Source of the DNA: Acidobacteriota bacterium
Lineage (GTDB): Bacteria > Acidobacteriota > Terriglobia > Terriglobales > Acidobacteriaceae
Reading direction: 5' to 3'
Assembly: GCA_021799945.1 (NCBI GenBank)
Contig: JAJYZK010000050.1
Span: 1 to 7,777 of the forward strand
DNA: 7,777 nucleotides
The translations under genes and the position numbers were made by a program. Of this stretch, positions 1-6,571 are shown piece by piece; within the stretch, counting starts at the first letter, position 1; every line of letters begins with the position of its first letter. The notes under the pieces are model-generated. The model searched no databases. It had not been told where the DNA came from and worked only from the letters and a program-made list of their open reading frames with translations.

Positions 1-1
1 C

Positions 2-811
2 GGCACTCGCGATTATGTCCGCAAGTGTGGATTTTCCCGCGTTCTCGTCGGGCTGAGCGGAGGCGTCGATTCCGCGCTGGTGGCGGCGATCGCCGTCGAT
101 GCCGTGGGTAAGGAGAACGTGACGGGCGTGGGCATGCCCGGCCCTTACAGCTCTTCCGGATCGGTGGACGATGCCCGGGAGCTGGCCGCCCATCTGGGCA
201 TTCGCTTCGAGATGATTGGCATCTCCGATCTTTTCGGAGAATACCGGGCCGCTCTGGACCCGCTGTTCCACGGGTTGAAGCAGGATATCGCCGAGGAGAA
301 TATCCAATCCCGCATTCGCGGCAACCTGCTCATGGCTCTTTCCAACAAATTCCATTCGCTGGTGCTCACTACGGGAAATAAGTCGGAAATGTCGGTGGGC
401 TATTGCACGCTGTATGGAGATATGGTCGGCGCCCTGGCGGTGATCGGGGACGTGGTCAAGACCGAGGTCTACCGGCTGTGCGCGCAGGTCAATCGGGAGC
501 GCGCGGTTATTCCGCAGGCCATCCTCGAAAAGGCCCCCTCGGCGGAGCTTCGGCCCGGCCAGAAGGATACCGACTCGCTGCCGCCCTATGAGGCGCTCGA
601 CCCCATCCTTGAGGCCTATGTCGAGCGCTACCAGTCTCCGGAGGAGATTGCCGAAGCGCTGGGCTGCGATTTGGAGATGGTCCGCAGCGTCGTAAAACTG
701 GTGGAGCGCAGCGAATATAAGCGCCAGCAGGCAGCGCCGGTGCTCAAAGTGACCAGCAAATCCTTCGGTACAGGCCGGCGCTTTCCCATCGCCGTCAAAG
801 TTCAGGTATAA
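2..811 (+). CDS. nadE: NAD+ synthetase, C-terminal synthetase domain (5' partial)
   Basis: This is the last enzyme of NAD+ synthesis; it adenylates deamido-NAD+ with ATP and amidates it. The visible 269 residues open just before the ATP-pyrophosphatase PP-loop SGGVDS (fragment residues 19-24, bases 56-73). Other family landmarks are MPGPYSSSGSVDDA (about 45-58), TTGNKSE (123-129), the following VGYCTLYGDM stretch, and a C-terminal SEYKRQQA...SFGTGRRFPIA segment. These match the synthetase domain of long, glutamine-dependent enzymes better than short ammonia-dependent ones, so an N-terminal nitrilase-type glutaminase domain is expected upstream of the window; that part is inference. The frame is open from base 2 without a stop, so the gene starts outside the window and the first internal GTG (base 80) lies inside the ATP-binding fold and cannot be the start. 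It ends with TAA at 809-811. Identification is firm; the glutamine-dependent subtype is likely. Confidence 0.95.
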   Translation, partial: GTRDYVRKCGFSRVLVGLSGGVDSALVAAIAVDAVGKENVTGVGMPGPYSSSGSVDDARELAAHLGIRFEMIGISDLFGEYRAALDPLFHGLKQDIAEENIQSRIRGNLLMALSNKFHSLVLTTGNKSEMSVGYCTLYGDMVGALAVIGDVVKTEVYRLCAQVNRERAVIPQAILEKAPSAELRPGQKDTDSLPPYEALDPILEAYVERYQSPEEIAEALGCDLEMVRSVVKLVERSEYKRQQAAPVLKVTSKSFGTGRRFPIAVKVQV

Positions 812-818
812 GCAAGTG

Positions 819-833
819 GAGGGCCCGGCCCTC
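819..833. other. Short GC hairpin between nadE and the DsbA-like gene
   Basis: GAGGGC, loop CCG, GCCCTC form a perfect 6-bp stem 7 bp after the nadE stop. No T-run follows, so it is not a standard intrinsic terminator. It ends 8 bp before the AAAGGA ribosome binding site of the next gene, so it could reduce read-through or shape the leader; function is unproven. Confidence 0.35.
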
Positions 834-853
834 GCACGCAGAAAGGAATTCGA

Positions 854-1924
854 ATGCAGCTTCGCAACACAGGCTTGAAAATCCTTCTGGCCGCCGCCAT
901 CGCGGCGATTCCGGCCGCAGGATGGTCGGCTCAGAACAGCCCACAGCAGGCTCCGGCCGCTCCGGCCGCGCAACCGCTACCCGCCGCTCCGGCGGCGCCT
1001 CCAGCGGCCGCGCCGTTTCCTGCGCCCGACCCGGCGAACTTTACGGCCACTACTCCGACTCCCGAGACGGTCAACGACTTTCTCACGGCCACCTGGGGCT
1101 ACGACCCAAACCGCATCTGGCAGGTGGAGGCCATCACCAGCACGCAGGCCCCCTCGGTGAGCAGGGTTGTGGTGCTGGTGGCGGAAAAAGGCGGCCCGAA
1201 ACAGCAGACCGCGCAGCTCACGTTTTTTACCCTTCCCGACGGGCAGCACATAATTTCCGACGCCGTTATGCCCTTCGGTCCCAAGCCGTTTGCGGGCTAT
1301 CGCGAGATGCTGCGGGCCAAGGCGACGGGGCCCTCCAAAGGCGCGTCATCCAAGGATTTGGAGTTTGTGGAGTTCGCGGACTTTCAATGTCCGCACTGCA
1401 AGGATGCGCAGCCGGAAATTGCCAGGCTGCTCGCCGACTATCCCGCGGCGCACTTTGTGTTTGAGGATTTCCCGCTGGTGCAGGTGCACAGTGAGGCGTT
1501 CAAAGCCGCCTCCTACGGCGTCTGCGTAACCGGAGCGGGCGGAAATGACGCCTTCTTCAAGTACGCCGATGCCGTCTTCGCCAATCAGGATGCGCTGACT
1601 CCCGCCGCTTCCGACCAGACGCTGAAGGCCGCGGCGGCTAAGGCCGGCCAGGATCCGGCCAAAATCTCCGCTTGCGCCTCAACGCCTGCGACGAAAGCCG
1701 CGGTGAATGCGGCGCTGCAGCTCGGCGAAGCGGTGGGAGTGAATTCCACGCCGATGCTGTTTGTCAACGGCCGAGGATTTCCGGCGCTGGGCATCCCGTA
1801 TCCCACGCTGCTGCAGATCATCAACTTTCAAGCGCACGAGGATGGCCTGAGCATCCCGGCGCCCCAGCCCCCGCTCATCTCCGTGGCGCCCGCCCCAACC
1901 GCGGCCGCGCCGCCAGCGCATTGA
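854..1924 (+). CDS. Secreted DsbA-like thioredoxin-fold protein (CPHC active site)
   Basis: A 356-residue predicted periplasmic thiol-disulfide oxidoreductase. Residues 1-26 look like a Sec signal peptide: Arg4 and Lys9, then the hydrophobic run ILLAAAIAAIPAAG, with likely cleavage after WSA. Residues 28-62 are a Pro/Ala-rich linker. An N-terminal domain (about 65-152) of unassigned fold precedes the thioredoxin-like domain (about 165-325). That domain has the redox pair C179-P-H-C182 in FADFQCPHCKDAQPEI and the cis-proline loop at T299-P300 in GVNSTPMLFVNG. Two further cysteines (C224, C274) could form a structural disulfide. The CPHC dipeptide is that of classical DsbA, which favours an oxidase role, but the layout resembles the broad Thioredoxin_4/DSBA family and substrates are unknown. 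The tail (about 333-356) is again Pro/Ala-rich. The start is supported by AAAGGA at 842-847, six bases upstream. The gene lies 42 bp after nadE and converges with the secretin gene. Confidence 0.85.
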   Translation: MQLRNTGLKILLAAAIAAIPAAGWSAQNSPQQAPAAPAAQPLPAAPAAPPAAAPFPAPDPANFTATTPTPETVNDFLTATWGYDPNRIWQVEAITSTQAPSVSRVVVLVAEKGGPKQQTAQLTFFTLPDGQHIISDAVMPFGPKPFAGYREMLRAKATGPSKGASSKDLEFVEFADFQCPHCKDAQPEIARLLADYPAAHFVFEDFPLVQVHSEAFKAASYGVCVTGAGGNDAFFKYADAVFANQDALTPAASDQTLKAAAAKAGQDPAKISACASTPATKAAVNAALQLGEAVGVNSTPMLFVNGRGFPALGIPYPTLLQIINFQAHEDGLSIPAPQPPLISVAPAPTAAAPPAH

Positions 1925-2067
1925 TGCGACTCTGAAAAAACGCGCCGACGCAGGAAGCGAGGTTATGGGCGAGCGGGAGGGAGGCCAGGAATTTTTCCCG
2001 CAGTCCGAGCGGCGCTCCCCGCGCCGATCCAAGTCGATCCAGGGCGACCGCCCGGGCGGCGCTTCCT

Positions 2068-4155
2068 TCATCCCCGGCGAGGCAGCGGGATCATCGGGCC
2101 CATGTGCTCGGTATTTCTCCGCCGCAGGATGTGCGGGGTGACCAGGATGAGAAGATTCGAGGTGCTCACTTGGAGGTTGCTGTTGGTGCCCCCGCCGAAT
2201 CCGGGAAGAGCGCTTAACCCGGGCAGGCCGCTCACCGCGTTCGCTTCGCTCTTGGTCATCTCCCCCATAAGCAGAGCGCTGTCCCCGTTATGAAGTCCAA
2301 TCTCCGCCGTATAACTGCGATTGGTCAGCACCGGCAGACCGTTCAGCATCTCTCCTTGGAGAGACTGAATCTTGAAGTCGAACTTGAGATTCACATCGTC
2401 GTTGCGCTCAATGCGTGGGGTGACCGTAAGAATCAGGCCCAGGTCCTGGTATTGCACCTGCGGAATCGTCTGCTGCTGTGAGGCAAGGCTGCTCAGATTG
2501 ACGCCGAGGCCGGCCAGCACGCTGGAAAGTCCGGTGCTGGTGATGCCCGGAATATTCAGGCTGGGAGCGCCCAGGCCGGAGTAGCTGGAAGTGGTGATGG
2601 GATACCGCGTGCCGCTGCGGATGGTTCCTTCGGCGTTATCCTGAAGGCGGAGCTGCACTTCATCGAGCGCGCGGGTGTCTGAGGAATTGAGCGAAAAATT
2701 CGCCTGCAAGGATCCCGGCGCCAGTCCGCTGAGGGTAAGTCCGTTTCCGAATACGGCGAATGGCTGCCCCAGGACGGAGCCGGCGACCTGCCCGGATGCA
2801 AGCAGGATTCCCGCGATCGCCGTGAGGTCGTTGGCGTTGGCCAGCCCGCTCGATACGATCTGCTGCACCAGGCTTTGGTTGTTTTGCAACACCGAATTCA
2901 GCTCCGCCGGAATATTGAACGCGCTCACCGACTGCGGGAGCTGCACGCCCACGCTGGTGGTGCGGGTTTGGGCGATCTGGTAGAGCCGGACGTCGAGCAG
3001 CACTTCGCTCCTGCCATCCAGCAGGTCGGAGAAGGTTCGATTGATCGCGGTCAATTCCTGCACGGGGGCGCGCACCGTGAGGGTTCCGGCAGAGGCCTGC
3101 ACGACCGCCTGCTGCGCGCCGATCAGGTTGCGCGCGATGTTGCCCATATCGGTCATCTCGGCCGCTGTCAGTCCGGGCAGGCGAAGCGTCTCCATGGCCA
3201 GGCGGTCGAAGCGGGTGTGGTTGTCTCGCGTATTGCGGGCGGCCAGCACATGCGTGGGATCGAGCGGCGTCAGGAACGAGTCGGTGGCCAGCTCCACCAG
3301 GGGCGCGGCATGCGCGTAGTCCACATTATCGACATCGAAGCGGATCTGGCGCAGGCCGACCGAATCGTCGATGATCGGGGTAAGGCCGTACGCCTGCAGC
3401 ACCTGACGCAGCACCTCGATCTCCACGCTCTTGATATGAAAGCTGCGTTTTCCCGGCGCCGGCTTCAATGCGATGGGCGGAGCCAGCGACGCCGTGCGTT
3501 CGTCGAACAGGGAAGGCCGAAGCATGCCATCGCTCCCACCTCGCACATCGACCAGATGCTGCGACACTTCCGGATTCTTGGGGTCTAGCGCCAGAGCCTG
3601 TTTCAGTCTGGCCTTCGCGACATCCTCCCGTCCCTGGATTCGCGCCCGGTCCGCTTCGCGGATGAGGCCGGTGATCTTGTAGGCGTGGGCGATTCTCCAG
3701 TCCATGCTGTATTCGGGACTGGAGGGATCCTTGCGGCGGGCGCGGTCGAAGTCCCGCTCCGCGGTTCGAGCGTCGCCGCGGTTCATGGCGCGAACACCCT
3801 CAAGGTAAGCCTTTTCGGCGGAGGCCTTGGCGCGGCTCGAAGGGGCTTCCGACGGCGCCATTGCCGGGCCTCCCTCATCGGAGGCTGCGGGCGCGGGCTG
3901 CTGGGCCGAAATCCGAATGGAGAGCAGGCAAGCGGCGAGCGGGAGCAGTGCTTGGAGAAAGTGGCGCTTCAGAAACAGACTTTTCCGCCTTCCATCCCGC
4001 GGGCGCTCTCCCGAGACAAACTCGGCGAGCGGGAGCGGTTGGGCTTTGACCGGGGTTGAAATCGGTGGAAGCGGCGGCGCCAACGCCTCCACCGGAATCG
4101 TTTGCGCGGCTCGCGATTCTTCAGGGGAGAGCATCAACAGTTTCCCAGGCTCCAT
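2068..4155 (-). CDS. TPR-containing secretin-family protein (GspD/PilQ-like)
   Basis: A 695-residue protein whose C-terminal half is a secretin, the family forming ring-shaped outer-membrane channels of type II/III secretion and type IV pili. Order of parts: Pro-rich n-region (1-60); hydrophobic export segment (about 61-82) ending near ISA; Ala/Pro spacer; TPR-like helices (about 112-203, with DFDRARRKDPSSPE and ARLKQALALDPKNPE); an N0/STN-like short domain (about 238-300); an N1-like domain (about 320-382); and the secretin core (about 385-680), with LRLQDNAEGTIRSGTRYPI at 502-520, VQYQDLGLILTVTPRIE at 567-583 and NLLILVTPHILRRR at 667-680. The start is the only in-frame ATG: a TGA lies two codons upstream (4159-4161) and AAGGTGAG (4158-4165) is a good ribosome binding site. 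No pilus, ATPase or inner-membrane partner is nearby, so which system it serves cannot be told. It converges with the DsbA-like gene across a 143-bp gap (1925-2067) holding a CCGCCCGGGCGG palindrome but no clear terminator. Confidence 0.88.
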   Translation of the reverse strand: MEPGKLLMLSPEESRAAQTIPVEALAPPLPPISTPVKAQPLPLAEFVSGERPRDGRRKSLFLKRHFLQALLPLAACLLSIRISAQQPAPAASDEGGPAMAPSEAPSSRAKASAEKAYLEGVRAMNRGDARTAERDFDRARRKDPSSPEYSMDWRIAHAYKITGLIREADRARIQGREDVAKARLKQALALDPKNPEVSQHLVDVRGGSDGMLRPSLFDERTASLAPPIALKPAPGKRSFHIKSVEIEVLRQVLQAYGLTPIIDDSVGLRQIRFDVDNVDYAHAAPLVELATDSFLTPLDPTHVLAARNTRDNHTRFDRLAMETLRLPGLTAAEMTDMGNIARNLIGAQQAVVQASAGTLTVRAPVQELTAINRTFSDLLDGRSEVLLDVRLYQIAQTRTTSVGVQLPQSVSAFNIPAELNSVLQNNQSLVQQIVSSGLANANDLTAIAGILLASGQVAGSVLGQPFAVFGNGLTLSGLAPGSLQANFSLNSSDTRALDEVQLRLQDNAEGTIRSGTRYPITTSSYSGLGAPSLNIPGITSTGLSSVLAGLGVNLSSLASQQQTIPQVQYQDLGLILTVTPRIERNDDVNLKFDFKIQSLQGEMLNGLPVLTNRSYTAEIGLHNGDSALLMGEMTKSEANAVSGLPGLSALPGFGGGTNSNLQVSTSNLLILVTPHILRRRNTEHMGPMIPLPRRG

Positions 4156-4279
4156 CGCTCACCTTGACCGGGGCTCCGAGCCATGCGGGACGGTGGAGGA
4201 GATATTTCCCCGCCGTAAGCGGCGCACGGTCGCCTACTTCCGACGGGCCCCCTTCGAACCATCGGTCGCCCGGGAGCAT
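4121..4279 (-). CDS. Possible small ORF overlapping the secretin start
   Basis: A 52-codon ATG-to-TGA frame on the same strand as the secretin gene, overlapping its first 35 bases in another frame. The predicted product begins MLPGDRWFEGGPSEVGD and ends in AWETVDALP; it is acidic with several Trp residues and no membrane segment. No family is recognised. The frame stays open for a further 9 codons upstream of the ATG before a TGA. No good ribosome binding site precedes the ATG, although an in-frame TTG lies just before it. It could be a leader peptide coupled to the secretin, a remnant of a longer gene, or chance. Codon bias is weak, so confidence is low. Confidence 0.22.
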   Translation of the reverse strand: MLPGDRWFEGGPSEVGDRAPLTAGKYLLHRPAWLGAPVKVSDGAWETVDALP

Positions 4280-4393
4280 GCTGAACAACAGATCTGCGGG
4301 CCGTCAGCAGCCCGCCATCTGTGGAAGGGGATTCGCCGGGATACGGAATCCGGCCCCGCGCTCAATGCTGCGGCGGGCTTATTCCACAAGCAT
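4156..4393. other. Intergenic leader region of the secretin gene
   Basis: These 238 bases must contain the upstream control region of the secretin gene unless transcription runs through from the Fis-like gene. Apart from the possible 52-codon ORF, I see a perfect 6-bp GC hairpin (GCGGGC at 4296-4301 with GCCCGC at 4310-4315, loop of 8). On the - strand it is followed by AGATCTGTTGTT, a weak T-bearing tract. A smaller stem is CGCCG/CGGCG (4211-4215 with 4220-4224). No convincing -35/-10 pair or sigma54 site was found on the - strand. Confidence 0.4.
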
Positions 4394-4517
4394 CTAGTGT
4401 CCTGTCCCCGAAGTTCGACACAAAATCCCTGTCATCCTGAGCGCAGCGAAGGATCTGCTTTTGCAACGATTTCCGCATAGCAGTCCCGCTTCCATGGAGG
4501 CTGTGAACTGCGGGGGC

Positions 4518-4548
4518 GCCACACTCGTGTGGCGAATCGGAGATTCGC
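4518..4548. repeat. Two nested hairpins in the loop of the repeat element
   Basis: GCCACA-CTCG-TGTGGC (4518-4533) is a 6-bp stem with a 4-base loop. GCGAATC-GGA-GATTCGC (4532-4548) is a 7-bp stem with a 3-base loop. They share two bases, so only one can form in full at a time. Both are perfect, which is more structure than expected by chance in 31 bases. Confidence 0.7.
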
Positions 4549-4571
4549 TACAGAACAACCAAAGATCCTTC

Positions 4572-4615
4572 GACTCCGTTTGGCCGACTCTGTTTGGCCA
4601 AAAAGCCGGCCAAAC
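4572..4615. repeat. Tandem 14-bp repeat with a shared inverted arm
   Basis: GACTCCGTTTGGCC (4572-4585) is followed directly by GACTCTGTTTGGCC (4586-4599), differing by one C/T. The inverted arm GGCCAAAC (4608-4615) can pair with GTTTGGCC of either copy. This block interrupts the right arm of the larger inverted repeat, between GATCCTTCG and the CGCTCAGGATGACAG arm, as if inserted or expanded there. Confidence 0.7.
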
Positions 4616-4665
4616 TCCGCTCAGGATGACAGTTCCTTTGTTCTGCGAACTTCTGACTCAGGACA

Positions 4666-4947
4666 CTAGGTCCGCACCGCCTGTTTCTGCTCATATACAG
4701 GACGTTCGCTGTGGGATGGGCGCTTGAGACCGCTGCGGATTTGTGCGGGATCGAGATTCAGTTCCGCGATCGTGCGGCGGAGCGTGTTGCGGTGCATGGA
4801 AAGCTCGCGAGCCGCCTTGCACTGGTTTCCCCTGTGATGCGCCAGCACTTCGAGGATGTAGCGCTTTTTGAACTCCCGCACCGCCTCGTCATACCGAATC
4901 CCGCCGGCGTGCATCTGCGTCACAAGAATATCCAGTTCGCGTTTCAC
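4666..4947 (-). CDS. Small Fis-type helix-turn-helix protein
   Basis: A 93-residue predicted DNA-binding protein. The C-terminal HTH of the Fis family (HTH_8) is clear: GNQCKAARELSMHRNTLRRTI (about residues 39-59 from the GTG start), after the helix REFKKRYILEVLAHHR. I chose GTG at 4945-4947 because GGAGAG (4956-4961) lies eight bases upstream and the product then begins with KRELDILVTQM, as I recall for related small Fis-like proteins. An in-frame ATG at 5007 would add 20 residues (113 aa) and starts 3 bp after the cvpA stop, but has a poor ribosome binding site. Full-length NtrC-type activators share this HTH, but there is no AAA+ domain here. The last residues and the TAG stop (4666-4668) run into the right end of the repeat element. 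It is likely co-transcribed with cvpA and purC. Its regulatory targets are unknown. Confidence 0.8.
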   Translation of the reverse strand: MKRELDILVTQMHAGGIRYDEAVREFKKRYILEVLAHHRGNQCKAARELSMHRNTLRRTIAELNLDPAQIRSGLKRPSHSERPVYEQKQAVRT

Positions 4948-5010
4948 GGGTATCTCTCTCCTTGTCTTTCCCGGTTTGCGAGCATACGCGCCTTTCAGGC
5001 TTCCCATGCT

Positions 5011-5604
5011 CTATCCGGCGTAGTTGTATTGCTCGCCCCGTTTTTCCGAAATTCCGCCAGGTTTCCACCAATCCGCCTGCGTCTCGCGCAGTCTATCCAC
5101 CCCTTGCCGAACCCGTCGGCCGAACTCCGCCGGCGTCAGGTGCGAACCGCCTTGCGCCGCCATCAAGAACACGGGGGCGAGCCTGGAGTTCTGCAGGCAG
5201 GCCGTCCCCGGCAAAAAAGCTGCGATCGCCAACAAAACCAGGGTCACCGCAGCGCAGCCTTTTAAAAGGCCGAAGAGCGCGCCCAACAGGCGATCCATCC
5301 ATCCCAACCCCACTTGCCGGGCGGCGCCGCGCAAGATCCGACCGACCAGTCCAGCCCCCAACATTACCCCGAATACGATTAGCAGAAACGCAAGCAGGTT
5401 GGAGACCTCCGTTTCGCGCAGCAGCCCGCTCCAGCTCAGCCAACGGGACAGAGCCGGCGCCAGCTTCCCATATCCGGCGGCGGCGGCCATCAGTCCCACG
5501 ACGATGCCTGCGAGCGAAAAGACCTCAACAAAAAAACCTTTCGCAAATGCAATCGCGGTCGATCCGGCGAGCACGGCGACGATGATCCAGTCGGCGGCGG
5601 TCAT
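5011..5604 (-). CDS. cvpA: CvpA family inner-membrane protein
   Basis: A 197-residue membrane protein of the CvpA (colicin V production) family. Four hydrophobic segments are visible, near residues 5-20, 26-44, 66-90 and 112-131. The family hallmark GWMDRLLGALFGLLKG (101-116) precedes the last one. The remaining 65 or so residues are hydrophilic, with a Trp-Trp pair near 179-180, and probably cytoplasmic or periplasmic tail. The exact activity of CvpA is not known; in Escherichia coli it lies upstream of purF and affects colicin V export and envelope stress survival. Here it lies 18 bp after purC, repeating the link to purine genes with a different partner. Start ATG at 5604 has GGGAAG nine bases upstream. 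The stop is TAG at 5011-5013. Confidence 0.85.
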   Translation of the reverse strand: MTAADWIIVAVLAGSTAIAFAKGFFVEVFSLAGIVVGLMAAAAGYGKLAPALSRWLSWSGLLRETEVSNLLAFLLIVFGVMLGAGLVGRILRGAARQVGLGWMDRLLGALFGLLKGCAAVTLVLLAIAAFLPGTACLQNSRLAPVFLMAAQGGSHLTPAEFGRRVRQGVDRLRETQADWWKPGGISEKRGEQYNYAG

Positions 5605-5622
5605 GGTTCCGGACTTCCCGCT

Positions 5623-6537
5623 CTATGCCTCGCCGATGTCACCCACATCCTTGAGTTCTCCGCCGGTGAGCAGGCGATATGCCTCCAGATACTTGTGTAA
5701 GGTCTCCCGCACCACGTCCTCCGGCAGCGCCGGCGCGGGCGCCCGTTTGTTCCAGCGAATGCTTTCCAGGTAGTCCCGCACGTACTGCTTGTCGAATGAA
5801 ATCTGCGGTCCGCCCGGCCGATAGGCGTCCCGCGGCCAGTAACGAGAGGAATCCGGGGTGAGAGCTTCGTCGGCCAGAACGATTCCCCGGTCGGTGACGC
5901 CGAACTCGAATTTGGTATCCGCCAGGATCATGTTTCGCCGCTCCGCATACTCGGCCGCGCGGCGGTAAATGTCGAGACTGCGAGCGCGCAACTCTTCCGC
6001 ATGCTCAGCTCCCAGGCGTTCGACCATCCGCGCGAAGGAAATATTCTCGTCGTGGCCGCCGTGGATGTTCTTCGTGGCCGGAGTAAAAATCGGCTCCCGC
6101 AGACGATCCGATTCCCGCAGTCCGGAAGGCAGGCGGAGACCGCACACCCTGCCAGTAGCAATGTAGTCCTTCCAGGCCGATCCGGAAAGATAACCCCGAA
6201 CCACGCACTCTACGGGAAACATTTCCGCCCGCTCCACCAGCATGGAGCGTCCGCGGAGTTGCTCCGCATAGGGCTGCAAAGCCGCTGGATATTGCCGAAT
6301 GTCGGCGGTGATCAGATGACTGGGGGTCAGATCGCGGAGGAAACCGAACCAGAACAGGGAGAGCTGCGTCAGCACCTTCCCTTTACCGGGAATGCCCGAG
6401 CCAAGCACATGGTCAAAGGCCGAAATCCGGTCGGTCGCCACCAGAAGCAGGCGCCGGTCCAGAGAGTAGAGATCGCGCACCTTACCGCGAGCGTGAAGCT
6501 CCAGCCCGGCGAATCTGGTTTCAATCAAAGTAAGCAA
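5623..6537 (-). CDS. purC: Phosphoribosylaminoimidazole-succinocarboxamide synthase (SAICAR synthetase)
   Basis: A 304-residue cytoplasmic enzyme joining aspartate to CAIR with ATP to give SAICAR in purine synthesis. Family motifs are clear: GKVRDLYSLDRRLLLVATDR (18-37, ATP-binding strand region), KGKVLTQLSLFWF (52-64), the first signature FPVECVVRGYLSGSAW (107-122), the acidic HDENIS segment (162-167), and the second signature LADTKFEFG (205-213) followed by DEALTPDSSRYWP (223-235). The length and C-terminal helices match the longer (about 300 aa) form rather than the 237-residue E. coli enzyme. The start is TTG at 6535-6537: no ATG precedes the conserved core in frame, and GGAAAG (6547-6552) lies nine bases upstream; a second TTG at 6528 is less well placed. 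One oddity is KNIHGG where many relatives have a KAExGE-like stretch before HDENI. It heads a purC-cvpA-fis unit. Confidence 0.96.
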   Translation of the reverse strand: MLTLIETRFAGLELHARGKVRDLYSLDRRLLLVATDRISAFDHVLGSGIPGKGKVLTQLSLFWFGFLRDLTPSHLITADIRQYPAALQPYAEQLRGRSMLVERAEMFPVECVVRGYLSGSAWKDYIATGRVCGLRLPSGLRESDRLREPIFTPATKNIHGGHDENISFARMVERLGAEHAEELRARSLDIYRRAAEYAERRNMILADTKFEFGVTDRGIVLADEALTPDSSRYWPRDAYRPGGPQISFDKQYVRDYLESIRWNKRAPAPALPEDVVRETLHKYLEAYRLLTGGELKDVGDIGEA

Positions 6538-6571
6538 GAATGTCAGCTTTCCAGGCAGGATCGACTTTTCG

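Larger units (their letters stand above)
4394..4669. mobile_element. Non-coding inverted-repeat element (MITE-like)
   Basis: A 276-bp composite whose ends are imperfect 24-bp inverted repeats: CTAGTGTCCTG + TCCCC + GAAGTTCG on the left (4394-4417), and on the right (4646-4669) the complement of CTAGTGTCCTG + AGTCA + GAAGTTCG. Inside, CTGTCATCCTGAGCG (4429-4443) pairs perfectly with 4618-4632, and CGAAGGATC (4447-4455) with 4564-4572, so both halves fold back almost continuously. The central loop holds no credible gene. CTAG at both outer edges could be a 4-bp target duplication, or the TA within it a 2-bp one as for Tc1/IS630-type elements; the sequence alone cannot decide. The core resembles an abundant dispersed repeat I recall from Acidobacteriota and other soil genomes (memory, not searched). 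It carries no transposase, so it would need one in trans. It sits between the secretin gene and the Fis-like gene and may also end transcription of the latter. Confidence 0.75.

Noticed and set aside
2011..2059. GC palindromes in the convergent gap (GGCGC/GCGCC and CCGCCCGGGCGG) as a terminator
   Set aside because: Neither has a T-run on either strand, so I cannot support an intrinsic terminator although one would be expected here.
1679..2071. A 130-codon frame on the - strand starting with an ATGA overlap of the secretin stop
   Set aside because: Most of it is antisense to the well-supported DsbA-like gene and is Arg-rich shadow sequence. The ATGA overlap is likely chance. Another - strand frame in 1925-2067 looks somewhat protein-like but has no start and no recognised family.
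1965..2150. A short + strand frame (beginning MGEREGGQEFFPQSERR) in the convergent gap
   Set aside because: It runs into the antisense of the conserved secretin C-terminus and has no recognised homologue; only a weak AGG precedes the ATG.
2875..3588. A 237-codon + strand frame opposite the secretin gene
   Set aside because: It is a shadow of the secretin codons, rich in His, Arg and Gly, whereas the opposite strand shows clear secretin motifs.
3980..4010. Twin-arginine (Tat) signal in the secretin n-region (GRRKSLFLK)
   Set aside because: The residues after RR (K, S, L) do not match the RRxFF-type pattern, and secretins are exported by Sec.
4394..4669. CRISPR array or small regulatory RNA gene in the repeat region
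   Set aside because: The repeats are inverted or abutting without regular spacers, and no promoter was seen; an inverted-repeat element explains the structure better.
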